Positions 36,252 through 43,692 of a DNA stretch of 59,721 bases are shown here, piece by piece; position 1 is the first letter of the stretch; the number at the start of each line of letters is the position of its first letter. The notes under the pieces are model-generated. The model was given only the letters and a program-made list of their open reading frames with translations, did not search any database and was not told the origin of the DNA. Source of the stretch: an uncultured Puniceicoccaceae bacterium (lineage in GTDB: Bacteria > Verrucomicrobiota > Verrucomicrobiia > Opitutales > Coraliomargaritaceae); NCBI GenBank assembly GCA_913044165.1, contig CAJWMY010000004.1, positions 1-59,721 of the forward strand, read 5' to 3'. The position numbers were made by a program, and so were the translations under genes.

Positions 36252-36557
36252 TTACCAAGATGACTTTGTTACTCCAGGGATCTTCCCTTTACTTGCGAGT
36301 TCTCTAAAGGTAATCCTTGAAAGACCAAACTTACGAATATGGGCGCGAGGGCGACCTGTAATAGAGCATCGGTTTCGTGCACGGATCGGAGAACTGTTCT
36401 TAGGAAGTTTAGTTAACTTAGCTTGTGCCTTGTAAAATTCTTCATCCGTAGTTTCCGGATTAGAGAGTGTTGCTTTGAGCTCAGCCCGCTTACTTGCATA
36501 TTTCTCAATTAAACGGCGGCGCTTAAGATCTCTTTGTATTGCTGATTTTTTTGCCAT
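36252..36557 (-). CDS. rpsN: Ribosomal protein uS14, zinc-free long form
   Basis: Small-subunit head protein. The 101 residues are the long C-minus form: the paired CxxC zinc motif of the short form is missing and only one Cys remains in [32 protein letters not shown]-terminus [28 protein letters not shown] is typical. It lies between rplE and rpsH with a 71-base gap to rpsH. Confidence 0.97.
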   Translation of the reverse strand: MAKKSAIQRDLKRRRLIEKYASKRAELKATLSNPETTDEEFYKAQAKLTKLPKNSSPIRARNRCSITGRPRAHIRKFGLSRITFRELASKGKIPGVTKSSW

Positions 36558-36588
36558 AATAAATATCTCTGTTTCTTAAAATTTATAA

Positions 36589-37185
36589 TTATACTTCTAC
36601 TGGAGTATCATTCTTAGGTGTTTCGACTTCTTCTGACTCTGAACTAGACTTTCGAAAAGGCATTCCTAATAATGCGAACAATTCCTTAGCTACTGCATCA
36701 TTTTTCGCACTTGTATTAATGCAAATATCCATTCCAATTGTAGCTGTACTACCCTCAGCGCTAACTTCAGGGAAAATAGAGTGATCTGAAATTCCTAACG
36801 TATAATTTCCCTGGCCATCAAATTTAGAAGGTACGCCTCGGAAGTCTCGAATGCAAGGTAAAGCAATATGAATTAAGCGTGCTAGGAAATCATACATTAC
36901 ATTTCCTCTTAGTGTTACTTTACATCCAATAGGCTGCCCCTCCCGAAGTTTAAAATTAGAAATACTGAGTTTAGCTTTAGTTGTTACAGGTTTTTGTCCT
37001 GAAATCTTAGCAATCTCTTCATTGACGTATGCTACATGATTTTTATCGGAAGTCGCTGAAAACCCCGAATTAATGACAACCTTTGTAATACTAGGAACAG
37101 TATGAATATTATTAAAGTCGAATTTTTTCTTTAATTCAGGAATCACTTGTTCGGTGTACTGTTTCTTTAAAATTGGATTTTCCAT
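36589..37185 (-). CDS. rplE: Ribosomal protein uL5
   Basis: 5S rRNA-binding protein of the central protuberance contacting the P-site tRNA. The 198 residues include HTVPSITKVVINSG, SISNFKLREGQPIGCKVTLRGNVMYDFLARLI and the DFRGVPSKFDGQGNYTLGISDHSIFPE block. A 20-residue acidic C-terminal tail (ESEEVETPKNDTPVEV) exceeds the usual 180 residues. Confidence 0.97.
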   Translation of the reverse strand: MENPILKKQYTEQVIPELKKKFDFNNIHTVPSITKVVINSGFSATSDKNHVAYVNEEIAKISGQKPVTTKAKLSISNFKLREGQPIGCKVTLRGNVMYDFLARLIHIALPCIRDFRGVPSKFDGQGNYTLGISDHSIFPEVSAEGSTATIGMDICINTSAKNDAVAKELFALLGMPFRKSSSESEEVETPKNDTPVEV

Positions 37186-37208
37186 AACGAATATTAATTC
37201 TCTTTTTG

Positions 37209-37457
37209 TTAATTAGCTTTTGCTTTGGCATCAAACTTTTCTGCGGACATCACATTTGAATAATGAATTGCTGCTTCACGTTTAACTGATGATCCCTCAG
37301 GGTTCTCTTGAGACTTGCGTTCATATTTAGTAATAAGGTTAACCCCTTCTACTAAGACGCTTTGTCCAACTTTTACCTCGAGAACTTTTCCTCGCTTCCC
37401 TCTATGTGTGCCTGATATAACAACAACCTCTTCTTCTCTTTTAATTGATTTTGCCAT
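37209..37457 (-). CDS. rplX: Ribosomal protein uL24
   Basis: Assembly initiator of the large subunit. The 82-residue protein has the KOW motif (EEVVVISGTHRGKRGKVLEVKVGQSVLVEGVNLITKYERKSQENPEG). It is shorter than the 104-residue E. coli protein, ending soon after the core. Spaced 12 bases from rplN and 23 from rplE. Confidence 0.96.
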   Translation of the reverse strand: MAKSIKREEEVVVISGTHRGKRGKVLEVKVGQSVLVEGVNLITKYERKSQENPEGSSVKREAAIHYSNVMSAEKFDAKAKAN

Positions 37458-37469
37458 GATGTAAAATTC

Positions 37470-37832
37470 CTATAAGACCTCCGGTGCGAGTGATATAATT
37501 TTCATGTACTTTTTTCGCAACTCTCTTGCAACTGGGCCAAAAATTCGAGTACCCTTAGGGTTGCCATCTTGGTTAAGGATTACAACCGCATTATTATCAA
37601 AACGTAGATAACTTCCATCGCCACGACGAATTGGAGCACGTGTACGGACTACTACTGCTTTAACAACTTCGCCTTTTTTAACTGAGGCGTCCGTCGTAGA
37701 TTCCTTAACCGCGCAGACAACTACATCGCCAACATCAGCAGTTTTCTTATTCTGCCCGATTCTACGAATCATCTCGGCTGACTTAGCACCGGTATTATCC
37801 GCAATAAATACTCGACTGTTCATTTGTATCAT
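37470..37832 (-). CDS. rplN: Ribosomal protein uL14
   Basis: Large-subunit interface protein that also binds the silencing factor RsfS in other bacteria. The 120 residues start [26 protein letters not shown] and include [47 protein letters not shown], near-invariant in the family. Confidence 0.97.
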   Translation of the reverse strand: MIQMNSRVFIADNTGAKSAEMIRRIGQNKKTADVGDVVVCAVKESTTDASVKKGEVVKAVVVRTRAPIRRGDGSYLRFDNNAVVILNQDGNPKGTRIFGPVARELRKKYMKIISLAPEVL

Positions 37833-37879
37833 AACTCTGTTCTCCGTTTAAAATGCTAAAATTGATCAAAACACTATTA

Positions 37880-38161
37880 TTAAGAATCTCCTACTCTTGG
37901 TGCAACCTCTATAACTCGAGTAACACGCCAACGCTTAAGCTTACTCAATGGCCGTGTTTCCATTATTTCTACTTTATCCCCTAAACCACACTCATTCTTT
38001 TCATCATGAACATGCAATACAGTCTTACGCTTAATTTCTTTTCGATAAAGTGGATGAGGTATCTTATAAAAATAAGTTACTTTGATAGTCTTATCTCCGG
38101 AGCGGTTTGTCACCGTTCCAATAAGGCTTTTTCTAGAATTACGATTTACAACAGTTTCCAT
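37880..38161 (-). CDS. rpsQ: Ribosomal protein uS17
   Basis: Primary 16S 5'-domain binder. The 93-residue OB-fold protein has RKSLIGTVTNRSGDKTIKVTYFYKIPHPLYRKEIKRKTVLHVHDEKNECGLGDKVEIMETRPLSKLKRWRVTRVIE. Nineteen bases after rpmC, as in the standard rplP-rpmC-rpsQ order. Confidence 0.97.
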   Translation of the reverse strand: METVVNRNSRKSLIGTVTNRSGDKTIKVTYFYKIPHPLYRKEIKRKTVLHVHDEKNECGLGDKVEIMETRPLSKLKRWRVTRVIEVAPRVGDS

Positions 38162-38180
38162 TATTTAATGTGTTAATAAT

Positions 38181-38384
38181 TTAAGCAGAGGTATTTGCTA
38201 ATTTCTTTTCTCTAAGTATTGTCTCCAGGCGAGCGATATCTTTTCTTAGTTCTGTAAGTTTGTGAGTTTCTTCAACTTGACCTGTCTGTTTACTCATTCG
38301 CATTCTAACATGTGCGTCACGAGTATCTCGAAGTTTTTTCTCAACTTCACTTTCAGATAATTCATGGATTTTTTCAGCTTTCAT
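38181..38384 (-). CDS. rpmC: Ribosomal protein uL29
   Basis: Sits at the nascent-chain exit, where trigger factor and SRP dock. The 67-residue helical hairpin carries KIHELSESEVEKKLRDTRDAHVRMRMSKQTGQVEETHKLTELRKDIARLETILREKK, the expected pattern and length. Confidence 0.95.
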   Translation of the reverse strand: MKAEKIHELSESEVEKKLRDTRDAHVRMRMSKQTGQVEETHKLTELRKDIARLETILREKKLANTSA

Positions 38385-38427
38385 AAGAATAATATAAATA
38401 AAATAGGTTAAATTCTAAAGGCGTTGA

Positions 38428-38844
38428 CTAGATTTCATCACGTGCAACAAATCGACATCTAAAAGGGAGTTTTGTGTCTGCAAGACGGAGAGCCTCCTTT
38501 GCTGCGGTCGCTGAGCATCCAGCCACCTCAAAAAGCATTGTTCCAGGTCGAATTACTGCAACCCACTTTTCTACTGAGCCCTTACCTTTCCCCATACGGG
38601 TTTCTGCAGGTTTCTTAGTAACTGGCTTGTGCGGAAATATCCGAATCCAAACTTTACCCTTACGCTTGAGGCTACGAGTCATAGCTACACGAGCTGCTTC
38701 AATCTGTCTAGAAGTCATCCGGCCTCGGCTTAAAGATTGTATACCAAATTCTCCGAAAGCAATCGTGTTGCCTTTTTGGGCGGTACCATAAATGCGACCT
38801 TTATGTACTTTTCTATATTTTGTCCTGGAAGGTATTTGTGCCAT
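38428..38844 (-). CDS. rplP: Ribosomal protein uL16
   Basis: Organises the A-site side of the large subunit. The 138 residues include [82 protein letters not shown] and the C-terminal [13 protein letters not shown]. Start ATTATG with only a weak purine run upstream. Confidence 0.97.
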   Translation of the reverse strand: MAQIPSRTKYRKVHKGRIYGTAQKGNTIAFGEFGIQSLSRGRMTSRQIEAARVAMTRSLKRKGKVWIRIFPHKPVTKKPAETRMGKGKGSVEKWVAVIRPGTMLFEVAGCSATAAKEALRLADTKLPFRCRFVARDEI

Positions 38845-38889
38845 AATGAATTCTTCTGTACTCTATTAAATTGATGATAAAAATTAAAG

Positions 38890-39525
38890 TTACAATACGC
38901 TTTCCCCTTCTGGTAGACAAATCCAGCATTTTACACCTATTATACCATAAACTGTACTAGCTTCACTAAAACCATAGTTTATATTTGCGCGAAGTGTTTG
39001 TAAAGGTACCTTACCCATACGCTGTTGTTCTGTACGTGCAATGTCAGCACCTCCAAGACGTCCTGAACACTGAATACGGATCCCATCAGCACCCATAGAC
39101 ATTGTTGTTTGAACAGCACGCTTCATAGCACGACGAAAAGCTATCCTGCGCTCTAATTGTAAAGAAACATTTTCTGCTACAAGCTGAGCAGAAAGATCTG
39201 GACGTTTTACTTCTTGGATATCTAGCATGATATCCTTACCCACTTTTTTATTAAGTTGAGTTTTTAACTTATCTAATTCCTGGCCCTTACGACCAATGAC
39301 TATACCAGGACGAGCAGTGTAGATTTTAACACGAATACGACCTGAAGCACGCTCAATAAAAATACGCGGCACTGAAGCGTAGCGTAATTTTTCTTCAAGG
39401 AATGTACGTATTACATAATCTTCTTTAACATAAACTGGAAACTCTTGCTTATTAGCATACCAGCGAGAATCCCAGTCTTTATTAACTGCGAGGCGGAAGC
39501 CTATTGGATGTGTTTTTTGACCCAT
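38890..39525 (-). CDS. rpsC: Ribosomal protein uS3
   Basis: Forms the mRNA entry site with S4 and S5 and has a KH domain. The 211 residues start MGQKTHPIGFRLAVNKDWDSRWYANKQEF; the KH region reads IRVKIYTARPGIVIGRKGQELDKLK, and the C-terminal domain has RRAMKRAVQTTMSMGADGIRIQCSGRLGGADIARTE. Length is within the usual 205-235. Confidence 0.97.
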   Translation of the reverse strand: MGQKTHPIGFRLAVNKDWDSRWYANKQEFPVYVKEDYVIRTFLEEKLRYASVPRIFIERASGRIRVKIYTARPGIVIGRKGQELDKLKTQLNKKVGKDIMLDIQEVKRPDLSAQLVAENVSLQLERRIAFRRAMKRAVQTTMSMGADGIRIQCSGRLGGADIARTEQQRMGKVPLQTLRANINYGFSEASTVYGIIGVKCWICLPEGESVL

Positions 39526-39542
39526 AATGTATTAATTAAAAT

Positions 39543-39878
39543 TTATTTTTCATCCGATAAAACAATACGAATGTGACTTGTGCGTTTTTTGTAAGGATGT
39601 GCAGATCCTCGAGCTGCAGGGCGGAAACGCTTAAAAGCGGGACCTTCTTCGATAATTGTAGATTCAATTTTTAAAGAATCTGAGGATAAATTATTATTGT
39701 TTTCAGCATTAGATATAGCTGACTTTAGTGTCTTGCTAATCAAACGAGCAGATTTTCGATGAATGTTATTTAAGATTTCAAGCGCCTCAGCTGCATTGCG
39801 CCCTTGGATCGCACGTGCCACCTTTCTTACCTTTAAGGGGGACATTCTTGCATATTTTGTATAAGCTTTAACTTGCAT
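39543..39878 (-). CDS. rplV: Ribosomal protein uL22
   Basis: Lines the exit tunnel; its beta-hairpin is a macrolide-related site. The 111 residues show YARMSPLKVRKVARAIQGRNAAEALEILNNIHRKSARLISKTLKSAISNAEN and the tail GPAFKRFRPAARGSAHPYKKRTSHIRIVL. Normally it directly follows rpsS; here a gene for an exported protein is wedged in between. Confidence 0.97.
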   Translation of the reverse strand: MQVKAYTKYARMSPLKVRKVARAIQGRNAAEALEILNNIHRKSARLISKTLKSAISNAENNNNLSSDSLKIESTIIEEGPAFKRFRPAARGSAHPYKKRTSHIRIVLSDEK

Positions 39879-39902
39879 GATAATATAAAATTTAACTATT
39901 TT

Positions 39903-40292
39903 TTAAATCCCTTGAATTGTATTGAGTCGAACAGCATCACCCACCTGAACTATTTTTCCTTCAGTAATTTCTAAGATCATACCAGCAGAATGGTAGAGAT
40001 TAGAAGCAACCAAAATGAGCGTACCGACATTTTGGGCATTTTGGTAAATTGAAGCAGTCATACCAACATCTAAACCTGCCTCTAAGCCAGCTGTTAGAAA
40101 AACTACAGAAGCAGATACTTGCTCAATAACATCTAAAACCTCCGCTTGAGGAATTGGATATAGACCTACCTCAAGAAATTGAGGCTTAGATGAATTATAA
40201 GCAGACACAGATATAACCATGATTAAAAATAAAGCAAAAGGAGTCACTTTGCTTAAAAATTGAGTGAAAGAATTGTATCTAAAAATATTCAT
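39903..40292 (-). CDS. Exported protein of unknown function embedded between rpsS and rplV
   Basis: The 129-residue product is not a ribosomal protein. Residues 1-31 form a clear Sec signal peptide: basic start (MNIFRYNSFTQFLSK), hydrophobic core (PFALFLIMVISV) and a VSA cleavage site after Ala31. The mature part holds one beta-rich unit: VLDVIEQVSASVVFLTAGLEAGLDVGM, then ASIYQNAQNVGTLILVASN and ILEITEGKIVQVGDAVRL. That G-x-x-x-GL-x-x-GM ... G-x-L ... VGD-x-V order resembles the FlgT C-terminal-like domain of envelope proteins (inference). It is 28 bases from rpsS and 24 from rplV, same strand, so it must be cotranscribed with the S10 genes. No lipobox is present. Confidence 0.85.
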   Translation of the reverse strand: MNIFRYNSFTQFLSKVTPFALFLIMVISVSAYNSSKPQFLEVGLYPIPQAEVLDVIEQVSASVVFLTAGLEAGLDVGMTASIYQNAQNVGTLILVASNLYHSAGMILEITEGKIVQVGDAVRLNTIQGI

Positions 40293-40320
40293 TTAAAACT
40301 TAATGTTTTGTTAATTAAAT

Positions 40321-40590
40321 TTACTTCGCTTTGCCAGCAGGGTGCCCTTTAAAAGTACGAGTTAAAGCAAATTCACCTAGCTTGTGTCCTACCATATTTT
40401 CTGTGACATACACCGGAAGAAAAGTTTTCCCATTGTGCACATTAAAATTCAAACCAACAAAGTCTGGTGTTATTGTAGAACGACGAGACCAAGTCTGAAT
40501 TGGCTTCCTATCATTATTTGATTGGGCTATCTCAACCTTTTTAGCGAGGTGAGCATCAACAAAAAAACCTTTTTTAATAGATCGTGACAT
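40321..40590 (-). CDS. rpsS: Ribosomal protein uS19
   Basis: Small-subunit head protein paired with S13. The 89 residues start [23 protein letters not shown] and contain [10 protein letters not shown]-like [52 protein letters not shown]. Ten bases after rplB; followed, unusually, by an exported-protein gene. Confidence 0.97.
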   Translation of the reverse strand: MSRSIKKGFFVDAHLAKKVEIAQSNNDRKPIQTWSRRSTITPDFVGLNFNVHNGKTFLPVYVTENMVGHKLGEFALTRTFKGHPAGKAK

Positions 40591-40599
40591 AATTAGAGA

Positions 40600-41445
40600 T
40601 TATTTACGCTTCATTGGACGACCATTTCGTCGCACAATGATTTGCGAATTAGTTGGATTTGATTTTTTGCGAGTTGGGAAACCTTTAGATAACTGACCCC
40701 AAGGAGATTGAGGATGACCTCCACCGGAAGTACGTCCTTCACCACCACCCATTGGATGATCAACTGGATTCATGGCCACACCACGAACGCGGGGACGACG
40801 CCCAAGCCAACGATTACGACCAGCCTTACCAAGACTACGACCTTCATGCTCATGGTTGCCAACTTCACCAATTGTTGCACGGCAACGTGCATTTAAATAA
40901 CGAATTTCTCCAGAAGGAAGCTTTATGGTGACGCGCTCGCCATCAACATTGATCAATTGAGCAGCTTCACCGGCAGAACGTACTAATTGAGCACCACGAC
41001 CAGGGTGTAGCTCAATTGCATGAATGCGAGTTGCTGGAGGGATTAGAGATAAAGGCAGACTATAACCCGCAGAAAATTCTATTTTTTTATTGGAGCTTAT
41101 TAATTTATCACCAGCTTTCACCCCCTTAGGCGCAATAATGTAGCGCTTCTCACCATCAGCATATGCCAAGAGAGCTATATTTGCTGATCGATTTGGATCA
41201 TACTCAATCGCTTGAACCTTAGCAGGAATATCAATCTTATCCCTGCGAAAATCAATCAAGCGGTAATGCTTTTTGTGTCCCCCGCCGCGCCGACGAGAAG
41301 TAATACGACCATAACAATTACGACCCTTCTTTTCGTGCTTAGAAACCGTTAAAGACTTTTCAGATTTTTTCTTAGAAACATCAGCTTTGTTTCTGATCAA
41401 GAAACGCTGTCCGGGAGTCAATGGTCTAGAACTTATAAGTGTCAT
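40600..41445 (-). CDS. rplB: Ribosomal protein uL2
   Basis: Binds 23S domain IV near the peptidyl transferase centre. The 281 residues contain [53 protein letters not shown], the [25 protein letters not shown] loop with the essential His, and a basic C-terminus. Twenty bases after rplW. Confidence 0.97.
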   Translation of the reverse strand: MTLISSRPLTPGQRFLIRNKADVSKKKSEKSLTVSKHEKKGRNCYGRITSRRRGGGHKKHYRLIDFRRDKIDIPAKVQAIEYDPNRSANIALLAYADGEKRYIIAPKGVKAGDKLISSNKKIEFSAGYSLPLSLIPPATRIHAIELHPGRGAQLVRSAGEAAQLINVDGERVTIKLPSGEIRYLNARCRATIGEVGNHEHEGRSLGKAGRNRWLGRRPRVRGVAMNPVDHPMGGGEGRTSGGGHPQSPWGQLSKGFPTRKKSNPTNSQIIVRRNGRPMKRK

Positions 41446-41465
41446 AATAATATTCTCTTAAAAAA

Positions 41466-41756
41466 TTAAACGATTTCGATTGTGTCTCCAGCCTTCAAGC
41501 TGACAATGGCTTTCTTATAACCGCTCTTTGTCCCCATCTTTCCACGACGACTCCTATCCATCTTAGCTTTTGGCTTTTTATTTAAAATATTCACACGAGT
41601 CACTCCGACATTAAATAGCTTCTCTATCGAACGAGCAACCTCGATACGATTTGCAGAACTAGATACCTCAAAGGTATATTGATTCAAATTGGCAGATAAG
41701 TTAGCTGCCTTCTCTGTAACAATGTAAGATTTGATAATTGTATCTGGTACTAACAT
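41466..41756 (-). CDS. rplW: Ribosomal protein uL23
   Basis: Exit-tunnel protein that docks trigger factor and SRP. The 96 residues have IIKSYIVTEKAANLSANLNQYTFEVSSSANRIEVARSIEKLFNVGVTRVNILNKKPKAKMDRSRRGKMGTKSGYKKAIVSL. Its ATG overlaps the rplD stop by one base (TAATG), implying coupled translation. Confidence 0.97.
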   Translation of the reverse strand: MLVPDTIIKSYIVTEKAANLSANLNQYTFEVSSSANRIEVARSIEKLFNVGVTRVNILNKKPKAKMDRSRRGKMGTKSGYKKAIVSLKAGDTIEIV

Positions 41757-42436
41757 TACGCAGCTCCTTTCTCGGTTAAATCACAAGCCCCATCACCATT
41801 GGCTCGGGCTATAATAGTTTCAATCGCCTTAGTACTAACTAAAATAGTGTGGAATTTAACAATATCCAAAACACTCAAATCACTCGACTCAGCTAAAGAA
41901 ATCCCCTGAATATTGCGAGCGGCAAGAGCTACGTTGGTTTCAAAAACATCATCGACAATCAAGGCCTTTCCCTTCTTGGGAAGTACATTATTTAAAATAG
42001 AAGTGAAATGCTTTGTTTTAGGAGCTTCTACTGCAATGGTTTCGATAAGAGAAAGACCCCCTGCAGATGCACGATCAAAAAGAGCACGTTGCATAGCGAG
42101 CAAACGCATCTTTCGATTTGTTTTCTGAGAATAATCTCTAGGCTTAGGACCATGAGCAACTCCGCCGTGACGTTGATGTGGAACACGACGAGAACCCTGA
42201 CGGGCAGTACCGCTACCCTTTTGTCGGAATAATTTTTTACCCGTACCACTAACCTCTGCACGAGTCTTAGTTGAAGCGTTTCCTTGGCGTTTGTTCGCTT
42301 GTTGTGCAAGTACTACCTGACGCAAAGCTGCAATTCCACGCTCTCCGTCAAACTGAGGAAAATGAGGGAATTCCTTTTCTGTGCTATTGCTACCGTCTGA
42401 TGTAAATACTTTTAATTTCATAATCATATCACTCAC
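41756..42436 (-). CDS. rplD: Ribosomal protein uL4
   Basis: Tunnel-constriction protein and, in E. coli, the repressor of the S10 operon. The 226 residues include ALRQVVLAQQANKRQGNASTKTRAEVSGTGKKLFRQKGSGTARQGSRRVPHQRHGGVAHGPKPRDYSQK, the extended loop that reaches the tunnel. Gap of 6 bases to rplC. Whether it autoregulates here would depend on a leader ahead of rplC (see the 43,088-43,313 entry). Confidence 0.97.
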   Translation of the reverse strand: MSDMIMKLKVFTSDGSNSTEKEFPHFPQFDGERGIAALRQVVLAQQANKRQGNASTKTRAEVSGTGKKLFRQKGSGTARQGSRRVPHQRHGGVAHGPKPRDYSQKTNRKMRLLAMQRALFDRASAGGLSLIETIAVEAPKTKHFTSILNNVLPKKGKALIVDDVFETNVALAARNIQGISLAESSDLSVLDIVKFHTILVSTKAIETIIARANGDGACDLTEKGAA

Positions 42437-42442
42437 TTGAAA

Positions 42443-43087
42443 TTATACCTTAGTTTTTTTATGTTTCACTGCTGTACGAACGGTTAATAAACTGCCCTTA
42501 CAACCTGGCACACTGCCTTTAATTAAAATTAGATTCTTATCGGAAATCACCTTTACAATTTCTAGATTCTGGACCGTGCGCTGCGCATTGCCCATATGAC
42601 CTGGCATTTTCTTTCCCTTGATTACGTGACCTGGCCACTGGCACATTCCATAAGAACCTCCACGGCGATGGAACATAGATCCATGAGACGCTGGACCACC
42701 AGCAAATCCATAACGTTTAACTACACCTTGGAAGCCTCTTCCCTTACTCAAACCTATAACATCAATTTTTTGACCTTCATCGAAACGATCCACAGTTAAG
42801 ATATCACCGACAGCAAGCTCCGTGTCTCCACTTGTTCTAAATTCTTGTAAATTAGCAACCGGTCCAACATTCGACTTATTTAGGTGACCAAGCTCTGCCT
42901 TAGAAAGACGCTGCTCCTTTTGAGAACCGTACCCAAGCTGAATTGCATCGTAACCATCTGAACCTACCGACTTTACTTGGACCACTGGACAAGGCCCCGC
43001 CTCTACTACTGTCACAGGAACAAGGCGATTATCCTCGTCGAATACCTGTGTCATACCGACTTTTTTTCCTAAAAGGGCTATATTCAT
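42443..43087 (-). CDS. rplC: Ribosomal protein uL3
   Basis: Early assembly protein of the large subunit near the peptidyl transferase centre. I start at the ATG at 43087 (MNIALLGKKVGMTQVFDEDN), the usual N-terminus, rather than 16 codons upstream; this gives 214 residues. The KGRGFQGVVKRYGFAGGPASHGSMFHRRGGSYGMCQWPGHVIKGKKMPGHMGN loop includes the glutamine that is methylated in E. coli. It is the first gene of the S10 group here because rpsJ is 226 bases upstream. Confidence 0.96.
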   Translation of the reverse strand: MNIALLGKKVGMTQVFDEDNRLVPVTVVEAGPCPVVQVKSVGSDGYDAIQLGYGSQKEQRLSKAELGHLNKSNVGPVANLQEFRTSGDTELAVGDILTVDRFDEGQKIDVIGLSKGRGFQGVVKRYGFAGGPASHGSMFHRRGGSYGMCQWPGHVIKGKKMPGHMGNAQRTVQNLEIVKVISDKNLILIKGSVPGCKGSLLTVRTAVKHKKTKV

Positions 43088-43313
43088 AAGACTAATTGGC
43101 AGGTGGGGAACCGAGAAAGATAAAAGTAAAATCAAGGCGAACCGTTTAGAGACCTGCTTTAGTGGTTAAAATTTAAAAGATTAAATAAAATTACTAAAGA
43201 GCCGAGGAAGAAAGAGCTTTTTTCCTCTTAGGTCAACCCTTGATTTATATTTTTTTATAAAATAACTCAAAATTAACGATTTATGACCTAAAAACATTAA
43301 AAAGTAAAAACTC
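43088..43313 (-). promoter_or_regulatory. Possible structured leader/boundary between rpsJ and rplC
   Basis: A 226-base non-coding gap, long for this array. In the minus-strand RNA a GAGGAA/TTCCTC hairpin (43203-43228) lacks a strong U-run, so it is a weak terminator. Nearer rplC, GCAGGT (43152-43157) can pair with ACCTGC (43099-43104), closing a domain of about 60 nt that ends 12 bases before the ATG. This could be an autoregulatory leader for the S10 genes or simply a promoter region. Function is inferred only from length and pairing. Confidence 0.35.
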
Positions 43314-43622
43314 TTAGACATTAATACTTATATCGACCCCTGCTGGGAGGTTGAGTTTTTTCAACTCATCAACTGTAGCTGCTGTTGGCTCTAAGATATC
43401 GATCAAACGTTTATGGGTTCGGACTTCAAATTGATCCATTGATTTTTTATCAACGTGCGGTGATCGATTTACTGTAAATTTCTCAATGCGAGTTGGCATT
43501 GGAACGGGTCCTGCGACGCGGGCTCCTGAACGTTTTGCAGTCTCGACAATTTCACTGACAGATTGATCAATCACTCTGTGATCAAAACCTTTAAGGCGGA
43601 TTCGTATACGTGGTGAACTCAT
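43314..43622 (-). CDS. rpsJ: Ribosomal protein uS10 (NusE)
   Basis: Small-subunit head protein that also joins NusB/NusG in antitermination. The 102 residues show [70 protein letters not shown]. It is grouped with fusA (70-base gap) and separated from rplC by 226 bases, so it appears to belong to the str rather than the S10 unit. Confidence 0.97.
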   Translation of the reverse strand: MSSPRIRIRLKGFDHRVIDQSVSEIVETAKRSGARVAGPVPMPTRIEKFTVNRSPHVDKKSMDQFEVRTHKRLIDILEPTAATVDELKKLNLPAGVDISINV

Positions 43623-43692
43623 AATAATTGTATTTTTTGTGTTAGAATAGTTTTTTTAGAAAATTAAATTTTTGCGAAGCTATTGCTATTCG

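Noticed and set aside
43088-43135. 16-codon upstream extension of L3
   Set aside because: L3 proteins begin at the MxxxLLGKKVGMTQ segment, which has its own ATG.
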